Position numbers and translations under genes: made by a program. From positions 62,001 to 126,000 of the IMG/VR virus record IMGVR_UViG_3300046171_000182: 64,000 bases of DNA; one strand, 5' to 3'. Shown here piece by piece: positions 31,234 through 40,084 of this stretch (positions are counted from its first letter, which is position 1; every line of letters begins with the position of its first letter). The notes below the pieces were generated by a model. It saw only the letters and a program-made list of their open reading frames with translations. It had not been told where the DNA came from and made no database searches. The DNA comes from a virus.

Positions 31234-31379
31234 AAGAGTACAAACTAGTTCAAGTTTTATCTGCTCCTAAAATTGTCGAATCTACCGGTGGAGTTTTATC
31301 TAAAACACCTGATAGTTGGAAAGAACATCTTGGTCGCATAAAGAAGGGAGCGGGCAGGAGAAATACTATCCGAACATGA
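31143..31379 (+). CDS. FmdB-like zinc-ribbon-derived protein lacking its cysteines
   Basis: 78 residues from MPIYTVRRDNEK. The pattern MPIYTxR..., ELQDMLEEYK, SAPKIVES, KTPDSWKEHLGRIKKG matches the FmdB/zinc-ribbon family common next to phoH in marine phages. The usual CxxC is replaced (one Cys, in EVSCSWKE), so metal binding is probably lost. It overlaps the PhoH start (ATGA). Confidence 0.6.
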   Translation: MPIYTVRRDNEKAEKSWEVSCSWKELQDMLEEYKLVQVLSAPKIVESTGGVLSKTPDSWKEHLGRIKKGAGRRNTIRT

Positions 31380-32071
31380 AAAGAAATAAGCAACCAAATA
31401 ACTCAATGACGGTTCGTATTGACGATTTACTAGAGTACGATCCATTAACTGAAACTCAACGAAAAGCCTTTGATTCGTGGGATGATGATAACAATATGGT
31501 ATTGGCCGGGTCGGCTGGCACCGGTAAAACATTTGTTGGAATGTATCTTGGTTTAGAAGCAGTCCTAGATCCTAATAGTCTACAAGACAGATTAATTATT
31601 ATAAGATCTATGGTTCCAACAAGAGACATGGGATATTTACCGGGTACTAAGGCTGAAAAAGAGGAAGCATACATTGCTCCATATAAAGCAATTGCCTGTG
31701 ATCTATTTGGTGATAAGGGATCTTGGAGTAAAGCGATATCTTCAGGTAAAATACAATTTGAGTCTACCTCTTTTATTAGAGGAGTAACCGTAGATAATGC
31801 TGTGATATTAGTAGATGAAATGCAGAATCTAAACTTTCATGAACTAGATTCCGTTATAACACGCGTAGGTAGAGATTCTCGTATTATATTTAGTGGCGAT
31901 CATCTACAAACAGATTTTAAATATGATGACGATAAACAAGGAATATATAAATTCCTTACTATTGTTGAACAACTAAAGAACTTTGATATAATCAATTTTG
32001 GATGGCAGGATATCGTGCGATCTGATTTTGTGAGAGACTATATAATGACAAAAGAAATGCTTAACCTATAG
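31376..32071 (+). CDS. phoH: PhoH-like P-loop ATPase
   Basis: 231 residues from the ATG at 31376 (overlapping stop). Walker A AGSAGTGKT, Walker B AVILVDEMQN, sensor-type IIFSGDHLQTDF and a terminal segment, as in phage PhoH. The domain starts after TETQRKAFDSW. PhoH-family proteins are RNA-associated ATPases/helicases and a common marker gene of marine phages. The exact role in infection is unknown. Confidence 0.92.
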   Translation: MKRNKQPNNSMTVRIDDLLEYDPLTETQRKAFDSWDDDNNMVLAGSAGTGKTFVGMYLGLEAVLDPNSLQDRLIIIRSMVPTRDMGYLPGTKAEKEEAYIAPYKAIACDLFGDKGSWSKAISSGKIQFESTSFIRGVTVDNAVILVDEMQNLNFHELDSVITRVGRDSRIIFSGDHLQTDFKYDDDKQGIYKFLTIVEQLKNFDIINFGWQDIVRSDFVRDYIMTKEMLNL

Positions 32072-32080
32072 GAGGATTAT

Positions 32081-32548
32081 ATGGCATTTAATCTATCAAA
32101 CCGATCAAAAGGTAAACTCGAAGGAGTTCATCCTGATATGGTAGCCGTAGTCGAACGTGCAATTGAATTAACTAAAGTCGATTTCGGTGTTACGTACGGA
32201 GTACGTACTGTAGAAGAACAAGAGAAGCTGGTTGCTGCAGGCAGATCTCAAACAATGAAATCAAAACATCTTGTACAAGATACTGGTTTTTCACATGCTG
32301 TCGATGTTGTAGCATATGATGGATCTGATGTTGTATGGGAACTAAATGTCTATGATGATATTTGTGATGCATTTAAAGAAGCAGCTATTGAAAAAGGTGT
32401 AGCAATTAAATGGGGAGCAGCATGGTCTGAGGGTGACATTCGTACGTATGAAGGAACAGCCGAAGATGCTATGAATAACTATATTGATCTACGTCGATCT
32501 CAAGGACGTCGACCGTTTATTGATGGACCTCATTTTGAATTAATGTAA
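32081..32548 (+). CDS. M15-family peptidoglycan peptidase (endolysin)
   Basis: 155 residues without a signal peptide. LSNRSKGKLEGVHPDMVAVV and VDFGVTYGVRT introduce the M15C/VanY-like fold; zinc ligands are in SKHLVQDTGFSHAVDV (H...D) and DGPHFEL (H). It would cut the L-Ala-D-Glu or D-Ala cross-link region of peptidoglycan after holin release. It follows PhoH with an AGGAGGATT site. Confidence 0.85.
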   Translation: MAFNLSNRSKGKLEGVHPDMVAVVERAIELTKVDFGVTYGVRTVEEQEKLVAAGRSQTMKSKHLVQDTGFSHAVDVVAYDGSDVVWELNVYDDICDAFKEAAIEKGVAIKWGAAWSEGDIRTYEGTAEDAMNNYIDLRRSQGRRPFIDGPHFELM

Positions 32549-32549
32549 A

Positions 32550-32585
32550 TTAACTGTGTACAAACCCAGTTATATGTGTTAGAAT
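32550..32585 (+). promoter_or_regulatory. Early-type promoter, leaderless arrangement
   Basis: TTAACTGTGTACA, 17-nt spacer, TAGAAT 32580-32585, then exactly 6 nt to the ATG at 32592. Confidence 0.82.
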
Positions 32586-32591
32586 GTTATT

Positions 32592-33272
32592 ATGAATTAT
32601 ATACATGAAAAAATTGACTTAGGCTATGAAACTCTCACACGAGAAGATGGCAAGCAGCGCAGATATGTCACTCCCAAAGGCGTGGCATATCCTAGCGTTA
32701 CAACTGTAACCTCTATTCTAAATGAAGACAAGATCGCTGCATGGCGAGCTCGTGTTGGTGAAGAAGAAGCTAACAAGATCGGTAGCAAAGCTGCTACTCG
32801 TGGTACTGCGGTACACAATCTTGTAGAGAAATATCTACAAAACGATCCTGACTATGGCGAAGGCGTAATGCCACACGTCATGCAAAGTCTAACTAACATG
32901 AAACCAATTCTTGAAAAACGTATGAATGTAATCTACGATCAAGAAGTTCCACTCTATAGCGACTATCTTAAGTTAGCCGGTACTTGTGACTGCGCTTGTA
33001 AGTTTGACGGTGTTAATAGCATCGTTGATTTTAAGACTTCTCGCTTTCCTAAAAAGAAATCTATGCTTGACCATTATTTCATTCAAGCATGCGCCTACTC
33101 AATTATGTGGGAAGAACGCACAGGCATGTCAATGCCTAATCTTGTTATTCTTATGGATGTTGATAATGGTAGAGCTCTGACATACAAAGAGCATCGCGAT
33201 AACTGGACAGAGAAGTTACACGAAACGATAGAATTGTTTTATCGAAGACAGAAACAAATGGTACTGTCTTAA
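32592..33272 (+). CDS. PD-(D/E)XK exonuclease (Cas4/MGME1-like)
   Basis: 226 residues. YPSVTTVTSIL at the N-terminus, RGTAVH (70-75), LAGTCDC with D133 and IVDFKTS with D146 and K148, then YFIQACAY: the full RecB-type nuclease signature. Related to MGME1 and Cas4 single-strand exonucleases. It probably processes recombination or replication ends in the cytoplasm. No untranslated leader is predicted, so translation likely starts on a leaderless mRNA. Confidence 0.85.
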   Translation: MNYIHEKIDLGYETLTREDGKQRRYVTPKGVAYPSVTTVTSILNEDKIAAWRARVGEEEANKIGSKAATRGTAVHNLVEKYLQNDPDYGEGVMPHVMQSLTNMKPILEKRMNVIYDQEVPLYSDYLKLAGTCDCACKFDGVNSIVDFKTSRFPKKKSMLDHYFIQACAYSIMWEERTGMSMPNLVILMDVDNGRALTYKEHRDNWTEKLHETIELFYRRQKQMVLS

Positions 33273-33294
33273 ATTATTTTTCCAAAAACCGCAA

Positions 33295-33330
33295 TTAACT
33301 GTGTACATCTCCTTAGAAGTATGGTATAAG
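33295..33330 (+). promoter_or_regulatory. Early-type promoter (TTAACTGTGTACA-17-TATAAG)
   Basis: Full extended -35 with upstream CCAAAAACCGC, 17-nt spacer, TATAAG 33325-33330. It drives 33355 onward. Confidence 0.82.
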
Positions 33331-33354
33331 TGTATTATGATAAGGAGAATACAA

Positions 33355-33591
33355 ATGTTTAGAATTTCAAATTTTTACCAAGAAGCTGACATGACCTGGG
33401 AACGGGCTAAATCCCTGATCGAAAATATGGGTAATGGAGACCTCTTGGCTGGAATGGAAACTATGGATGCTGCATGGGAAGAACACTGCAAAGACGAACA
33501 CGCATATGATGACGATTTTGCAGATAACTATGGCGCTGAAATGAATGCTTTCAATATTGTGTTCAAAACATTTAAACCACTGTTCGCATGA
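33355..33591 (+). CDS. Small early protein (78 aa)
   Basis: ATG at 33355 after ATAAGGAGAATACAA. It is an acidic helical protein (MTWERAKSLIENMGNGDLL, later HAYDDDFADNYG). No family recognised. Confidence 0.55.
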   Translation: MFRISNFYQEADMTWERAKSLIENMGNGDLLAGMETMDAAWEEHCKDEHAYDDDFADNYGAEMNAFNIVFKTFKPLFA

Positions 33592-33602
33592 AAGGAAAAT
33601 AT

Positions 33603-34205
33603 ATGAACAATCTAAATAATCTAAATAAAGTAATCTTAACTGACTGCGATGGTGTTCTCATGAATTGGGAATATGCCATGAACGTCTGGATGCAATCCAA
33701 AGGATATGAGATTGTAAATGATGGTCAGGAATATTACGATATGGGCGATCGTTATAACCTAAGTCACTATGATAAGAAAATGCTTGTTCGGCATTTTAAT
33801 GAATCTGCCGCTATGGGTTTCTTGCCACCTCTTCGAGATGCAATGTATTACGTAGATCTCTTACATCGTAAGCATGGTTATACATTTCATATGATTACAT
33901 CTCTATCTAAAAACGAGCATGCTCAAAAGCTTCGTATTCAAAATACTAAAAAGCTTTTTGGTGATACTGCTTTTACTAAATTTATCTTCGAAGATACTGG
34001 TGCTGACAAAGACGATGTGCTTGAACCATATCGTGACACTGGTCTTATTTGGATTGAAGACAAACTTGAAAATGCCGAACTTGGCAATGATCTTGGTCTT
34101 GAGTCTATTGTCGTTGAACATGCACACAATATGCATAATACTACATTCCCAACTTTTGCTAAATGGAAAGACATTTATGAATATATCACTGGCGAGTCTG
34201 CTTAA
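33603..34205 (+). CDS. HAD-superfamily phosphatase / 5'-nucleotidase-like
   Basis: 200 residues from the ATG at 33603 (AAAGGAAAATAT site; an ATG at 33588 is in frame). HAD motif I is LTDCDGVLMNW with two Asp, MITSLSK is motif II, and IWIEDKLENAELG holds the motif IV acidic residue. The size and helical cap fit the NT5C-like nucleotidases found in T4-like phages. It may recycle dNMPs or host nucleotides. Confidence 0.8.
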   Translation: MNNLNNLNKVILTDCDGVLMNWEYAMNVWMQSKGYEIVNDGQEYYDMGDRYNLSHYDKKMLVRHFNESAAMGFLPPLRDAMYYVDLLHRKHGYTFHMITSLSKNEHAQKLRIQNTKKLFGDTAFTKFIFEDTGADKDDVLEPYRDTGLIWIEDKLENAELGNDLGLESIVVEHAHNMHNTTFPTFAKWKDIYEYITGESA

Positions 34206-34437
34206 TTTACGCTCTGAGTATGAAGATATTATTAGGCGATATCGCATCCCAGATGAATATAAGGAAGGCGATATACATAGTCTTATGTGGTTCAAGCATA
34301 ATGGCAAAGGATCTAACAGACTTCGATCTCGTTTTGAACGTGCTATGAAAATAGCAGATATTATTTTAGAAGAATATGAAAATGAAAAAAAGAGTAATAT
34401 ATCAAGTATACGTAGGAAAAAGGTCACGACTCTATGA
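34177..34437 (+). CDS. Small conserved-type phage protein (86 aa)
   Basis: ATG at 34177, overlapping the HAD gene by 29 nt and the glycosyltransferase by 56 nt. LASLLNLRSEYEDIIRRYRIP and IHSLMWFKHNGK form a pattern I associate with T4-like phages. Basic C-terminus. Function unknown. Confidence 0.5.
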   Translation: MNISLASLLNLRSEYEDIIRRYRIPDEYKEGDIHSLMWFKHNGKGSNRLRSRFERAMKIADIILEEYENEKKSNISSIRRKKVTTL

Positions 34438-35182
34438 TCACTGCGTAGAATCTGTTAAAGATTATTGTAAAGCTCACAACATAGAACATGTTGTACAAAA
34501 ACAACCAATCTTAAAAATTAAACCTGATGTCTTTGCTACTAATCGTAGTAAAGAGTCTTACGAAAAGCATGGCGGATTTCTTCCAATCTTTGAGAAGGAA
34601 AACGCCTTTACTTATTTAAAGACTAATGATCAGGTTGCAATTGTTGATGCTGACATCTGGATACGTCCAGGTGCATCAAACATCTTTGACAAAGTTCCAG
34701 AAGAATATGATTTTGGCGGAGTGCTTGAACGTGATATGCCTGTCACTCCACAGTATCTTCGTAAAATAGCAAACTATTCTCGTATGCAATATGGAATGCC
34801 AAACATTAATCATTTGTTTGATTGGAAGCATAAGAGTGGAGCTGGTGCTGACTTCTATAACATGGGAATGATGGTACTTAATAAAGGATTTAAAGAATAT
34901 CTTAAAGGCCAAACTCCTATGCAGTTTCTCATGCGACCAGAATTTAAACCTTTTATTGATGGTACGGGTAATTGGAAATGGTCAACCGATCAAACACTTC
35001 TCAATGTTTTTGTAAAAGAAAGCGGAATGAAAGTAAAAAACCTAACGTTTCATTGGAATGGTTTATTTACTGGAATTGAATTTAATAGAGTTAACGAATG
35101 TAATTTTGTACACTTCTTTCTGAAAGATAAGTTGCCTAACCGTGGTGAAAACGTAGAGGAGCTTATGCAATATGTTACTTGA
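34382..35182 (+). CDS. Glycosyltransferase, GT-A fold
   Basis: 266 residues from the ATG at 34382 (34376 also in frame). IYQVYVGKRSRLYDHCVES opens the nucleotide-sugar domain; QVAIVDADIWIRPG has the DxD metal site, with GADFYNMGMMVLNKG and CNFVHFF further on. It is the first gene of a surface-glycan module with sulfotransferase and methyltransferase. The acceptor could be LPS, a virion protein or a glycan. Confidence 0.75.
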   Translation: MKKRVIYQVYVGKRSRLYDHCVESVKDYCKAHNIEHVVQKQPILKIKPDVFATNRSKESYEKHGGFLPIFEKENAFTYLKTNDQVAIVDADIWIRPGASNIFDKVPEEYDFGGVLERDMPVTPQYLRKIANYSRMQYGMPNINHLFDWKHKSGAGADFYNMGMMVLNKGFKEYLKGQTPMQFLMRPEFKPFIDGTGNWKWSTDQTLLNVFVKESGMKVKNLTFHWNGLFTGIEFNRVNECNFVHFFLKDKLPNRGENVEELMQYVT

Positions 35183-35864
35183 TAGTAGGAAAAGAATATT
35201 TGTTCACATACCAAAAAATGCTGGTATGACAATTAGACATAGTACTTTTTTAAAAGACCGAATACTGGTAAATAATGCTGGAACACACAAGAGTAAGCAA
35301 TATACTCAAGAACTTTTAGAAACTATGAATGCCATAGGAGATCATCATGGAATCGAGCACGCTCGTTGGAGAGATCTTAATGTACCGTATAGAGAACAGT
35401 ACCGGGCATTTGCTGTTATTCGCAATCCTTGGGATCGTGTTGTATCTCGTTATTTCTTTGCTAAAAAAGTAATTGAAGTAGAGAGAAAGGTAGATCCTAG
35501 CTATGCTGATGTTTCGTCGTTTGAGGCATTTCTAGAAGAACGTCATCGTTGGGGCTCTCAAAAATTTATGTGGCATCGTGCTGTCCGTGGATGGTATCCT
35601 GCTCTTGATCATGTGACTGATGACAATGGAGTTGTTAGGTGTGATATAATTAGATTTGAACATCTAAACGATGATCTAATGTCGTATTTTAATATTCCCA
35701 TGATGTCTAGAGCTCGTAATGTTACGGCTTTAAATAAAGGCACATATATGGATGTATATAACGACAAGACAAGACAAATAGTTGCTGATTGGTATGCAAG
35801 AGATATTGATTGTTTCGGATATGATTTCGATACTGGTCCAACAAAAAACTATTGGGGAATTTGA
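35172..35864 (+). CDS. Sulfotransferase family 2-like protein
   Basis: 230 residues. The PAPS 5'-phosphosulfate loop is FVHIPKNAGMTI and the 3'-phosphate loop AVIRNPWDRVVSRYFF, both at canonical places. It would transfer sulfate from PAPS to a carbohydrate or protein hydroxyl. A sulfotransferase is rare in phages and, with its glycosyltransferase neighbours, suggests sulfated glycan decoration. Confidence 0.85.
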   Translation: MLLDSRKRIFVHIPKNAGMTIRHSTFLKDRILVNNAGTHKSKQYTQELLETMNAIGDHHGIEHARWRDLNVPYREQYRAFAVIRNPWDRVVSRYFFAKKVIEVERKVDPSYADVSSFEAFLEERHRWGSQKFMWHRAVRGWYPALDHVTDDNGVVRCDIIRFEHLNDDLMSYFNIPMMSRARNVTALNKGTYMDVYNDKTRQIVADWYARDIDCFGYDFDTGPTKNYWGI

Positions 35865-35865
35865 T

Positions 35866-36495
35866 ATGAGTGAATTAGGGAAGTTGTTTAACAAGTACGA
35901 CTGTGACAAAACTCAAAAGCATCAATACGAAAAAATATATCAGCCAGTACTAGAAAAACTCAAAGACAAAGAGATTAATATTCTTGAAGTAGGAGTATTC
36001 AATGGTTACAGCACCGAAGCATTTCATGACTATTTGCCAAAAGCAAACTTATATGGAATAGATATTTTTACTAGAACAAAAGCAGAAGATTTGAGTTGCT
36101 ATACGACACGGGATCGTACGCACTTTCTAAGAGCAAGTTCTATTGAGCCGTCAGTCACTCGTCAGTTTATGGCAAAGTTTCCAAATGTAAAGTTTGACAT
36201 AATTATTGATGATGGTTTACATACGCCAGATGCTAATAAACTTACGTTTAGATACTTATCTCCATTATTAAAAGAAGGTGGTCACTTTTTTATAGAAGAT
36301 GTTTTCCCTATGGAAAAAATGACTACAAAAGAATTGCAGCATCCTTGGTTAGTTAGACATCCAGATCGATATAATCATCTAGATAACAATGTATTCCTCA
36401 AAGAGATTGAGAAATCAGGAATGAAAATTATTAGGCACGACAATCGTAAATTGACAGGAGAACCTGACAGCTACATTATAGAGTTAATAAAATGA
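35866..36495 (+). CDS. O-methyltransferase (demethylmacrocin/MycE-like)
   Basis: 209 residues from the ATG at 35866 (GGGGAATTTGAT site). LGKLFNKYDCDKTQKHQYEKIY is the characteristic N-terminus of sugar O-methyltransferases of the MycE/TylE group; INILEVGVFNGYSTEA is SAM motif I and FDIIIDDGLHTP the metal or catalytic acidic motif. It likely methylates a sugar hydroxyl made by the neighbouring glycosyltransferases. Confidence 0.8.
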   Translation: MSELGKLFNKYDCDKTQKHQYEKIYQPVLEKLKDKEINILEVGVFNGYSTEAFHDYLPKANLYGIDIFTRTKAEDLSCYTTRDRTHFLRASSIEPSVTRQFMAKFPNVKFDIIIDDGLHTPDANKLTFRYLSPLLKEGGHFFIEDVFPMEKMTTKELQHPWLVRHPDRYNHLDNNVFLKEIEKSGMKIIRHDNRKLTGEPDSYIIELIK

Positions 36496-37193
36496 AAGCC
36501 TTTGTAATAACACTGGACAGTAATATCACATCAGAAGCTGGCTCGATAGAATGTATTAGATCGTCTCACGGTGTTGGCAACGATTTTGTAGTGACACCAT
36601 ATCGTGCCATACAATCAAAAGATGCTATGGCGGCTTTGAATCAAGAAGGAATTAAGTGGACCTATCCTTGGTCTCAGCCAAAATTAGACTTTGCGTCTGG
36701 ATTAAAATTATCGCCATATAATACACAAGATAAAGGTAAACGTGTCGGATGTTTTATGAGCCATTATAATTTATGGAAAATGGCAGCAGATAGTACCGAT
36801 CCAATTCTAGTATTAGAACACGATGCACTGTTTACAAAGCGATTAGAATATGATACAATATTAGATAACAACTATGGAGTTATTGGTATTAATGATCCCC
36901 GCGGAGCTACTCGTAAGTCTACAGTTTATCATGCGATGATAGGAGAAAGCCGTTGGCCAGTACAGCCAGTTCCTCGCATAGATGATGTAATGATACCACA
37001 GGGACTAGCCGGAAACTCAGCATATATAATTAAACCATGGGCTGCTAAGCATGTGATAAAGAAAGTAAAAGAGATCGGGGCATGGCCTAATGATGCTTTG
37101 CTTTGTTATCAGATATTTGGTATTGCCTTTTTAGGTGTTACAAAGAAATATTATACAAAGGTTCAGGGGCTTCCCTCTACAACTACATTATGA
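36492..37193 (+). CDS. GT25-family glycosyltransferase
   Basis: 233 residues, ATGA overlap. FVITLDSN at the N-terminus, GCFMSHYNLWKMAAD and ILVLEHDALF (the ExDA-type motif) mark glycosyltransferase family 25 (LPS biosynthesis, LgtA/LgtB-like). A paralogue follows directly. Confidence 0.78.
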   Translation: MKAFVITLDSNITSEAGSIECIRSSHGVGNDFVVTPYRAIQSKDAMAALNQEGIKWTYPWSQPKLDFASGLKLSPYNTQDKGKRVGCFMSHYNLWKMAADSTDPILVLEHDALFTKRLEYDTILDNNYGVIGINDPRGATRKSTVYHAMIGESRWPVQPVPRIDDVMIPQGLAGNSAYIIKPWAAKHVIKKVKEIGAWPNDALLCYQIFGIAFLGVTKKYYTKVQGLPSTTTL

Positions 37194-37836
37194 AAAATTA
37201 TGTAATTACAATTATGGATAATGAGAAGTCCATCTCAGTTGCTAATAGATGTATTAAGTCAGGACTATCTACTGGTGGTTTAGAAATAGAACATTGGAAA
37301 GCTACTACTCCAGCAGATGACCTTGACGATTTTATTAAATCTGAAAATATTAATATATCTGCAATGGACGAAATTTATTCCCGCACATCAAATTGTGTAG
37401 CTGCGTTTATATCTCATTATAAGCTATGGAAGTTATGTGCCGAAGGTAAAGAAGAAGTTACAATCTTTGAACACGACGCGGTTTGCGTAAATAATATTCC
37501 AACACACATAGTTTACAATGGAGTTATATCTCTCGGTAAACCATCTTATGGGAAATATAAAACTCCTTTGGTCTTTGGAATTAATCCGCTTACTTCAAAA
37601 CAATATTTCCCTGGCGCTCATGCATATAGAATTAAACCAAATGCTGCAAAGATGTTAGTTCAGCAAGCTAAGATTTGAGGCAAGGACCTACTGATGTATT
37701 TTTAAATTTAAATAGTTTTGCATTCTTACAAGAATTTTATCCATGGCCCGTAGAAGCAAGAGACAGTTTTACTACTATTCAAAGTGAAATTGGATGTAGA
37801 GCAAAGCATAATAAGGTAGAGATCATTGAGGCTTGA
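37190..37836 (+). CDS. GT25-family glycosyltransferase, second copy (frame break)
   Basis: ATGA overlap. It has YVITIMDNEKS, FISHYKLWKLCA and VTIFEHDAVC, parallel to the previous gene. The frame stops at 37676. With one more T in the TTT of AAGATTTGAGG it continues as RQGPTDVFLNLNSFAFLQE to the TGA at 37834. The break is most simply a sequencing indel. Confidence 0.7.
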
Positions 37837-38471
37837 TTATGATGGATTTATGACTGGTACGGATTCCAAAACAGAATGGATGTTACCATGGTTCATAGAA
37901 AACTTTAAAAAATATAACAGCTCTCATTTGTTAGGTTGTTGACTTTGGCATGTCAGAAGAGATGGCGTCATATGCAAGTAAGCATGCAGATTCACTTGCC
38001 GATCTAAGAGAGCAAAAGAGTAGAGGATGGTTTGCAAAACCACTCTCCATGATGAACTCTCCATTCAGAAAAACATTCTGGTTAGATCTAGATTGTGAAA
38101 TATTAGGAGAGATCGATCATATGTTTGAGTTGATTGTTCCAGAAAAGTTAAACATGGTGGCTGATAGACCATGGTCAAAACGATTTAAGACTACAATGTA
38201 TAATAGCGGTGTAGTTGGATTTGAAAGTAAGCCAACAATCTTAGCTAAATGGACTGCTGGGTTAACTCCATCTCTACATAGAGGAGATCAAGAAGGTCTG
38301 CACGCATTACTCGATGATCTTCAAAGACTAATTTTTATTAACGAGATTCCACATAAGTATAATACACTGAGGTTAGATCACTTAGATGGAACTGCTCCAA
38401 AAGATATATTGATTAATCACTGGACAGGAACAAAGGGCAATACGCATATTCGGAGTTTAATGAATGAGTAA
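37826..38471 (+). CDS. Glycosyltransferase, GT-A type (frame break)
   Basis: A TTG start at 37826 gives RLDYDGFMTGTDSKTEWMLP. The frame stops at about 37941; removing one G of TTAGGTTG joins it to VVDFGMSEEMASYA and the rest. TFWLDLDCEILGEI carries the DxD metal motif and MYNSGVVGF is typical of the family. It is probably a hexosyltransferase of the same surface-glycan cluster. Confidence 0.7.
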
Positions 38472-39064
38472 AGTAGCACATATTATTGGAAATGGTGATA
38501 GCCATAGATTTTATAAGCCTGCAAAAGGCATTATCATGACATGTAATCTACCACCTATTACAGATCTTAAAAATGTATATGCAACAGCTATTGTTGATTT
38601 TAAAATGTGCCGTGCCATGGATGAAGGTTCTGTTGATTTACGTGCTTATGACTGGGTTATGGGAGCAAGACCTAAAAAATATACAGAAATGAAATCTGGC
38701 TTTTATATGAAATTTGCAAAGTATATTAAAGAATTTTATACTGTTTTACCAAGATACGTTGCTAACTATACAGATTTTAACTGCGGTCCATATGTGTACA
38801 CATTATGTTGCAAATAAATTAAATTGTAATGAGATTCATATGTATGGATTTGATTCTATGTTTGATTTTAATCTTATGAGTACTACTGATTTTGTACTAA
38901 ATTCAAACCGAGATCACTTTAATACTCATAGACTAGCTGAGAACTGGCGACCTATTACAGAAGGTATGTTTAAGGAATTTCCTAATACTCAGTTTGTCGT
39001 ATATCATCAACACGATAGAGCAAAAATAAATCTTCCAGAAAATGTTGAAGTTCGCGTAAGTTAA
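38464..39064 (+). CDS. Glycan-cluster protein, DUF115-like region (frame break)
   Basis: Start VAHIIGNGDSHRFYKPAKG and VYATAIVDFKMCRAM. The frame stops at 38815. Shortening GGTCCAT by one C gives the expected FNCGHMCTHYVANK and continues to HMYGFDSMFDF and the end at 39064. The pattern is of uncharacterised nucleotide-binding proteins found with phage glycosyltransferases. Last gene of the unit. Confidence 0.6.
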
Positions 39065-39096
39065 CTGTGTACATTTGAATTGTTTTGTGTTAGAAT
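39061..39096 (+). promoter_or_regulatory. Early-type promoter, leaderless arrangement
   Basis: TTAACTGTGTACA, 17-nt spacer, TAGAAT 39091-39096, exactly 6 nt before the ATG at 39103. It overlaps the preceding stop. Confidence 0.82.
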
Positions 39097-39102
39097 CGTT
39101 TT

Positions 39103-39519
39103 ATGATTATTGAATTTACTGGACATGTGAAAAAAGCAATTCGCGAGGAATCCGAATTAGCTATATGGTTTGCTAAAGAGCAGCTTATGCCCCGTTATAG
39201 AAAAATAGATATCACCGTAAATTTTGTAAGAAACCTAAGGGCTAAAGAAGGAATTCATGGTGATGTCCTAGATGAGGATGACAGAGAGTATACAATAAGA
39301 GTAGATTCCAGTCAGGCTAGAAAAGAAATTATAGCCACCATATTACATGAGATGGTTCATGTGTACCAGTATACTACTCGTAAGATGACTCAGCCATGTG
39401 GCGATCGTATAATCTATGAGAAAAAAGCATACCCATGGGATATGGCATATAAAGATAAACCATGGGAAATAGAAGCACACACTTTAGAGCGCGATTTATA
39501 TGATAAGTTTTATAAATAA
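39103..39519 (+). CDS. SprT-like zinc metallopeptidase
   Basis: 138 residues. HEMVHVYQY provides the HExxH zinc-binding and catalytic site; the downstream PWEIEAHTLERDL offers a third ligand. The N-terminal half is helical and strand-rich (IDITVNFVRNL). It resembles SprT/WSS1-like domains of phages. The target is unknown; DNA-protein cross-link removal or host-protein cleavage are possibilities. Confidence 0.72.
   Translation: MIIEFTGHVKKAIREESELAIWFAKEQLMPRYRKIDITVNFVRNLRAKEGIHGDVLDEDDREYTIRVDSSQARKEIIATILHEMVHVYQYTTRKMTQPCGDRIIYEKKAYPWDMAYKDKPWEIEAHTLERDLYDKFYK
39511..39518 (+). promoter_or_regulatory. T4-type late element TATAAATA
   Basis: Exact match, overlapping the end of the metallopeptidase gene (Y-K-stop), 31 nt before the ATG at 39549. 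Partly forced by coding, so less certain. Confidence 0.42.
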
Positions 39520-39548
39520 TACTGAGTTTAACAACAACAGGATTTTAT

Positions 39549-39734
39549 ATGGACGAAGAGGAGAGGCTAATGCCTGACGATCCTTGCGACCATATTACAG
39601 ATATTACAGGATGGATAACATATGACAAAGAAAACCGATCCGGAACCGGAGAGATACTACGAGTGGATGCTGTGGAAAATGCGCCAAGAAGATCTCAAAG
39701 AAAAAAATATGTCGGATTCGGACTAAGTGATTGA
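39549..39734 (+). CDS. Small hypothetical protein (61 aa)
   Basis: MDEEERLMPDDPCDHITDITGW. The first half looks protein-like; the second is read over another plausible small gene (39622-39726), so the true end may lie earlier. Confidence 0.4.
   Translation: MDEEERLMPDDPCDHITDITGWITYDKENRSGTGEILRVDAVENAPRRSQRKKYVGFGLSD
39622..39726 (+). CDS. Small charged protein (34 aa)
   Basis: MTKKTDPEPERYYEWMLWK, then a charged helix ending NMSDSD. It looks more natural than the overlapping frame in this stretch, but evidence is limited to composition. Confidence 0.38.
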   Translation: MTKKTDPEPERYYEWMLWKMRQEDLKEKNMSDSD

Positions 39735-39767
39735 TCTGTAACAAAACTATTTTCGCAAAAAACTAAA

Positions 39768-39803
39768 TTAACTGTGTACATTCTCTTTTAGATATGTTAT
39801 AAA
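39768..39803 (+). promoter_or_regulatory. Early-type promoter (TTAACTGTGTACA-17-TATAAA)
   Basis: Full extended -35, 17-nt spacer, TATAAA 39798-39803, with an upstream CAAAAAACTAAA tract. It drives the small-gene string from 39827. Confidence 0.82.
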
Positions 39804-39826
39804 GGATATATCAAAAGGAGATAAAC

Positions 39827-40084
39827 ATGTCTATACAGAAACTTATCGATCAAACACACTCATATATGCAGACTGCATCAGAAGATCTACGTGGTCTTTA
39901 CAAAGATGATGCAGCTGATTTTGAAGCAGTTCAGTGGTTGATTAATGCTGATGAGATGGATGCTGCAATAGCAAAGATTGATAACATGGACACTGAGCCA
40001 CGTGAGCAGATCGTATTGGCTATTGCTGATGAGTACGGTAGTGGATATGTAGAAACTGTAATTGGTTATGAGGTAGCACAATGA
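39827..40084 (+). CDS. Small early protein (85 aa)
   Basis: AAAAGGAGATAAAC ribosome site. Acidic helical product (DAADFEAVQWLINADEMDAA, then DEYGSGYVETVIGYEVAQ). No family recognised. ATGA overlap with the next gene. Confidence 0.55.
   Translation: MSIQKLIDQTHSYMQTASEDLRGLYKDDAADFEAVQWLINADEMDAAIAKIDNMDTEPREQIVLAIADEYGSGYVETVIGYEVAQ

Noticed and set aside
37190-39064. Real pseudogenes or programmed frameshifts in the glycosyltransferases
   Set aside because: Each break is a one-base run-length change with conserved sequence on both sides, the same pattern as in essential gp32 and gp48, so technical indels are simpler.
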